A DNA stretch of 64,000 bases from Tetramitus jugosus. Taxonomy: Eukaryota; Heterolobosea; Eutetramitea; Acrasida; Vahlkampfiidae. The stretch lies in assembly GCA_937625935.1 (NCBI GenBank), contig OW569356.1, forward strand, positions 124,001 through 188,000, written 5' to 3'. The notes under the pieces are model-generated. The model was not told the origin of the DNA. It did not search any database and saw only the letters and a list, made by a program, of their open reading frames with translations. Numbering within the stretch: the stretch's first letter is position 1; each line of letters begins with the position of its first letter. A program made the position numbers and the translations under genes. This document shows positions 61,443 through 64,000 of this stretch, in pieces.

Positions 61443-62587
61443 TTATACAATAAGATTTTGCATTTTGCTTTGGACCAGTGAGCTGTAGTCCACTCGTTGG
61501 TTGTTGTCATCTTGATTCTTCTCTCTGTCTTCAATGACCATCCTCATGACTAATTGTACCCACTTCTCATACCCAAACTCCTTTCCTTGATACTTTCGAA
61601 TGAAAGGATGGTTGAGAAGGTCTGCCGAGGTAGCTCGCTGCCTTGGCTCCTTTAACAAGCATGCAGAAATAAAATCACACAACTCTGGAGAATAACCATC
61701 TTCTGGAGACAATTTGGGAGGATCCTTATTCTTGATAATACTCATCACTTCCCAGAAACCTTGCGCTGGAACACCATTGTCTTTCATGAAAGGGAAGTTT
61801 GCTGTTGCACATTCGAGAACACAAATTCCCAATCCCCATATATCTGATGCGAATGAATACCTCTCACCTCCTAATCTCTCGGGTGACATGTAAGTCACGG
61901 TACCAACAAAAGTGGCACACTCTTCCATAGTATTATCCAACTCTGCACTCACACCAAAATCAGTAATCTTAAATTCACCATTTCTATTCATTAATATGTT
62001 GGATGGTTTTAAATCCCTATGAACCAAATGTCTATCTTTGTGTAAATATTTCAAACCTAATAGAACTTGATAGGTAATGAAACTCAAGACAGCCTCAGGA
62101 ATTTTTCCAAACACCTTTGTGATATCAGCCATACTTCCTCCTTCCATGTATTCCAATGCAATAGAGATACTACCTTCATTGTAGAATGCTCCATAAAATC
62201 CAACAAGTTGAGAGCAATTAGAAGAGTATAGAGCTTCCAATTCTTTTATAATTTGCTTTCTCTTCTCTGCATCGAACACACTTATATCCTTCATGGCAAC
62301 AATCTTTTGGGTTGGCTTGTGAAGAGTCTTGTAGACAATACCGGAGCTCCCTTGTCCCAATGGTTCCATTTTCTCCAATTCTGATTGTTTCAAGCCTCTC
62401 CACTCATCACCGATACTGAATTGGCCCTTTTTAAATGTTCCGCTCTGCGTTCTACACCAAGAAGAATCAATAGAACAATATTCTTTGAGACCAAGTATTC
62501 TAACATACAGCTCGAAAAGTATTGAGTTACATACACTTGATAGTCTTCACTCTCTCCAGTTACATCGATCCTCAATGGTTTCTTCAT
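61443..62587 (-). CDS. MAP kinase kinase (STE7/MEK family)
   Basis: Two exons: 62587-62535 and 62415-61443 (341 aa), GTATGT intron, phase 2, joining SEDYQV-IGDEWRGLKQSELEKM. The kinase domain runs from ~30 to ~305: GQGSSG glycine loop (38-43), VAMKD with catalytic Lys60, LVHRDLKPSNIL, DFGVS, and MSPERLGGERYSFASDIWGLG. The activation loop AELDNTMEECATFVGTVTYMSPER carries T-x5-T in the place of the phospho-sites. That is the spacing of plant MAPKKs (S/T-x5-S/T), while animal MEKs have S-x3-S/T. It should phosphorylate a MAP kinase in signalling. The N-terminal basic docking site expected for MAPKK is very short (MKKPLRIDV). Confidence 0.94.
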
Positions 62588-62775
62588 TGTTGTGAATGTG
62601 CGATTCGTTCTGTTGGTTGGAATGTGTTCTCGAGAAGACTTCCCGTAGTCAGCAAGAGAACACATCCATAGCAACAGTCTATAGTCGGGGAAAGGAAAGT
62701 ACTACTACGGATCATCGGAAAACTGCATGTGAAAAAGAAGCTTCCAAACCTTTTCTCCTGTCTGAGCTCAATTCT

Positions 62776-63984
62776 TTATTCTTCATCTTCATCTCCATCA
62801 TCATAGTCGACAGCTCTTGGAGGTATGAGATGGCAGATACATTTCTCGGACTCTTTTCCACATCCATAACAGAAATGAGCACCACAGAGACAGGACATAC
62901 TAGAACATCCCGCGCTTCTCTCTACAAATCTAGCACAAGATGGACATCGTTGGATGTGCTTGCTATCAACATATTGAAAAAAAAGAGCATCATTCGGATC
63001 CATGCCTCCTCCTTCCAACTTTTTCCACTTTTGGTAGCCGACACAAGTCTTTCCATAGTGGTAAGGAACTCTACAACTGAGACAATAGTGTTCTCTGCAC
63101 AGCTCGCACCTAAAATGACAATTATCCTCATTCAGATCATCATAGCTCACAATATACTTACAATCAGGAGTTGGACACTGAAGGAACTTGACTTTTTGGT
63201 TGGCAGTCTGACCAGAAACAGCGTATTCAAACGAATTTCTATAGAAGAGAGCCATTTGTGGCATGGAGAGCAAATGTTGCAAATCATCTGCCATAATCTC
63301 CTTGGCACACTTTGTGTTTGGGCACACGATTGGAAATGAGCGACTCTTGATCTTTTCCATGACATATTCTCTGAGACACTCGGTACAGACATGAACATTC
63401 TCACAAGCTTCATTGGCTTGACAGTTGATGGGCTTAAATGTCTCATCCTTGTCCTTCTCTTCAAAACAAATCATACATGTAACCATTACAATCTTTTCCT
63501 TTTGCTTGTTTTTGTTCTTGAGGCTGGCACTAGCCTCTGATGACTCCTTTTGTTCTTCAGCATCTCCCTTTGGTTCAGCAGACTCTTCAAATCTTGGTCT
63601 CTTTGGTTCTTCACTTGTTGTTGCTGTTTCTTGTTCCAGTTTTCGTTTCGTTTGTGTGTTTGTTGTGGTTGGCGTGGATTGACTCAATTGACTCTGTTGT
63701 GAATGATTTCTCATGAAATGAGCATTCTGTCTTCTGATCAATGACTGAATCTCCAACAGAATTTTCTTTCTGTGACCCACCTTGTCAACACTCATGTCCT
63801 TGAGATCGTCATTTGTCAATTGCAACAATTCTCGTCCAGAGATGTCATTGCTGGAGAATGTGCTCTGATACTCTGGTAGTTGCACGATATTGGACAACCA
63901 GTCAGTCACATCAGTCAGTGACCATGTTATGGGTTGGTTGGAATTCATCAAGGATGGTTCTTCAAAGGATTGAGTGATGCTCAT
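62776..63984 (-). CDS. SAM-domain RBR (RING1-IBR-RING2) ubiquitin ligase
   Basis: Single exon, 402 aa. Residues ~18-85 are a SAM domain (WSLTDVTDWLSNIVQLPEYQ ... LKDMSVDKVGHRKKILLEI), a protein-protein or RNA-binding module. A polar linker with KRPRFEE follows. RING1 starts at Cys170 (CMICFEEKDKDE ... CENVHVCTECLREYV), then the IBR (FLQCPTPDCKYIVS ... CHFRCELCREHYC) and RING2/Rcat from residue 346 (RCPSCARFVERSAGCSSMSC then LCGAHFCYGCG). The predicted thioester Cys is Cys360 in AGCSSM; parkin, HHARI and HOIP have His two residues later, here Ser. RBR ligases accept ubiquitin on that Cys before passing it to substrates. The tail is acidic. 188 bp upstream of the MAPKK. Confidence 0.93.
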   Translation of the reverse strand: MSITQSFEEPSLMNSNQPITWSLTDVTDWLSNIVQLPEYQSTFSSNDISGRELLQLTNDDLKDMSVDKVGHRKKILLEIQSLIRRQNAHFMRNHSQQSQLSQSTPTTTNTQTKRKLEQETATTSEEPKRPRFEESAEPKGDAEEQKESSEASASLKNKNKQKEKIVMVTCMICFEEKDKDETFKPINCQANEACENVHVCTECLREYVMEKIKSRSFPIVCPNTKCAKEIMADDLQHLLSMPQMALFYRNSFEYAVSGQTANQKVKFLQCPTPDCKYIVSYDDLNEDNCHFRCELCREHYCLSCRVPYHYGKTCVGYQKWKKLEGGGMDPNDALFFQYVDSKHIQRCPSCARFVERSAGCSSMSCLCGAHFCYGCGKESEKCICHLIPPRAVDYDDGDEDEE

Positions 63985-64000
63985 TGCAGTTGTAGTGTTG

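Noticed and set aside
1-64000. tRNA genes
   Set aside because: I looked for T-loop motifs such as GGTTCGAATCC and found none with a matching acceptor stem; a covariance search would be decisive.

Overview
The window is nuclear DNA of a compact eukaryotic genome, read with the standard genetic code. It is most like the amoeboflagellate Naegleria or another heterolobosean (inference). The signs are a gene-dense layout on both strands, short introns that mostly begin GTATGT, GTACGT or GTAAGT, homopolymer-rich low-complexity proteins (N, Q, T and S runs), and genes of a cell with flagella, peroxisomes, a PTS2-type import signal and amoeboid actin. I found about 34 protein genes, one spliceosomal U6 snRNA, two degraded transposase fragments, two LINE fragments and a small inverted-repeat insertion. 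I saw no tRNA, rRNA or CRISPR array.

Region 1-10.5 kb: a partial ThrE/Prm10-like transporter (-), a small hypothetical gene (+), a membrane-anchored cyclophilin (-), the full clathrin heavy chain (-) and a UBE2G1/Ubc7-type E2 (-). Region 10.6-20.1 kb: a CCDC42/CFAP73 axonemal protein (+), a TPR protein (-), two coiled-coil proteins of unknown role (-) and a profilin (+), with a repeat patch at 15.5-15.9 kb. Region 20.1-26.5 kb: an F-box protein joined to a Ras-like GTPase with a degenerate G3 motif (-), U6 snRNA (+), BBS4 (+), mitoribosomal mL43 (-), and a haem-less cytochrome b5-like protein with a long Glu/Val-rich tail and a CaaX end (+).

Region 26.5-37.4 kb: PTS2 citrate synthase (-), RCC1 repeats with a cut-off BTB start (-), C2 plus permuted NlpC/P60 hydrolase (+), BTB-BACK (+), secreted alpha-galactosidase GH27 (+), a tail-membrane coiled-coil protein (-), a mitochondrial DUF971 protein (+), and LSm4 whose start codon is its own coding exon (+). 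Region 37.4-48 kb: two paralogous LRR/F-box genes (-) flank 5.6 kb of transposon debris; the paralogues are a mosaic of nearly identical and diverged blocks, which suggests gene conversion.

Region 48-64 kb: CHO2-type phosphatidylethanolamine methyltransferase (-), F-box/SPRY-like (+), STI1/HOP co-chaperone (-), GATOR2 subunit WDR59 (+), a Rad60/Esc2/NIP45-like SUMO-domain protein (+), a low-complexity protein (-), a MAP kinase kinase (-) and a SAM-RBR ubiquitin ligase (-). Ubiquitin and F-box functions recur (four F-box genes, one E2, one RBR E3). There is no operon logic: neighbours are mostly functionally unrelated and often divergent or convergent with spacers of 60-550 bp. Splice sites are deduced from reading frame, consensus and protein-family alignment recalled from knowledge; no database search was run.
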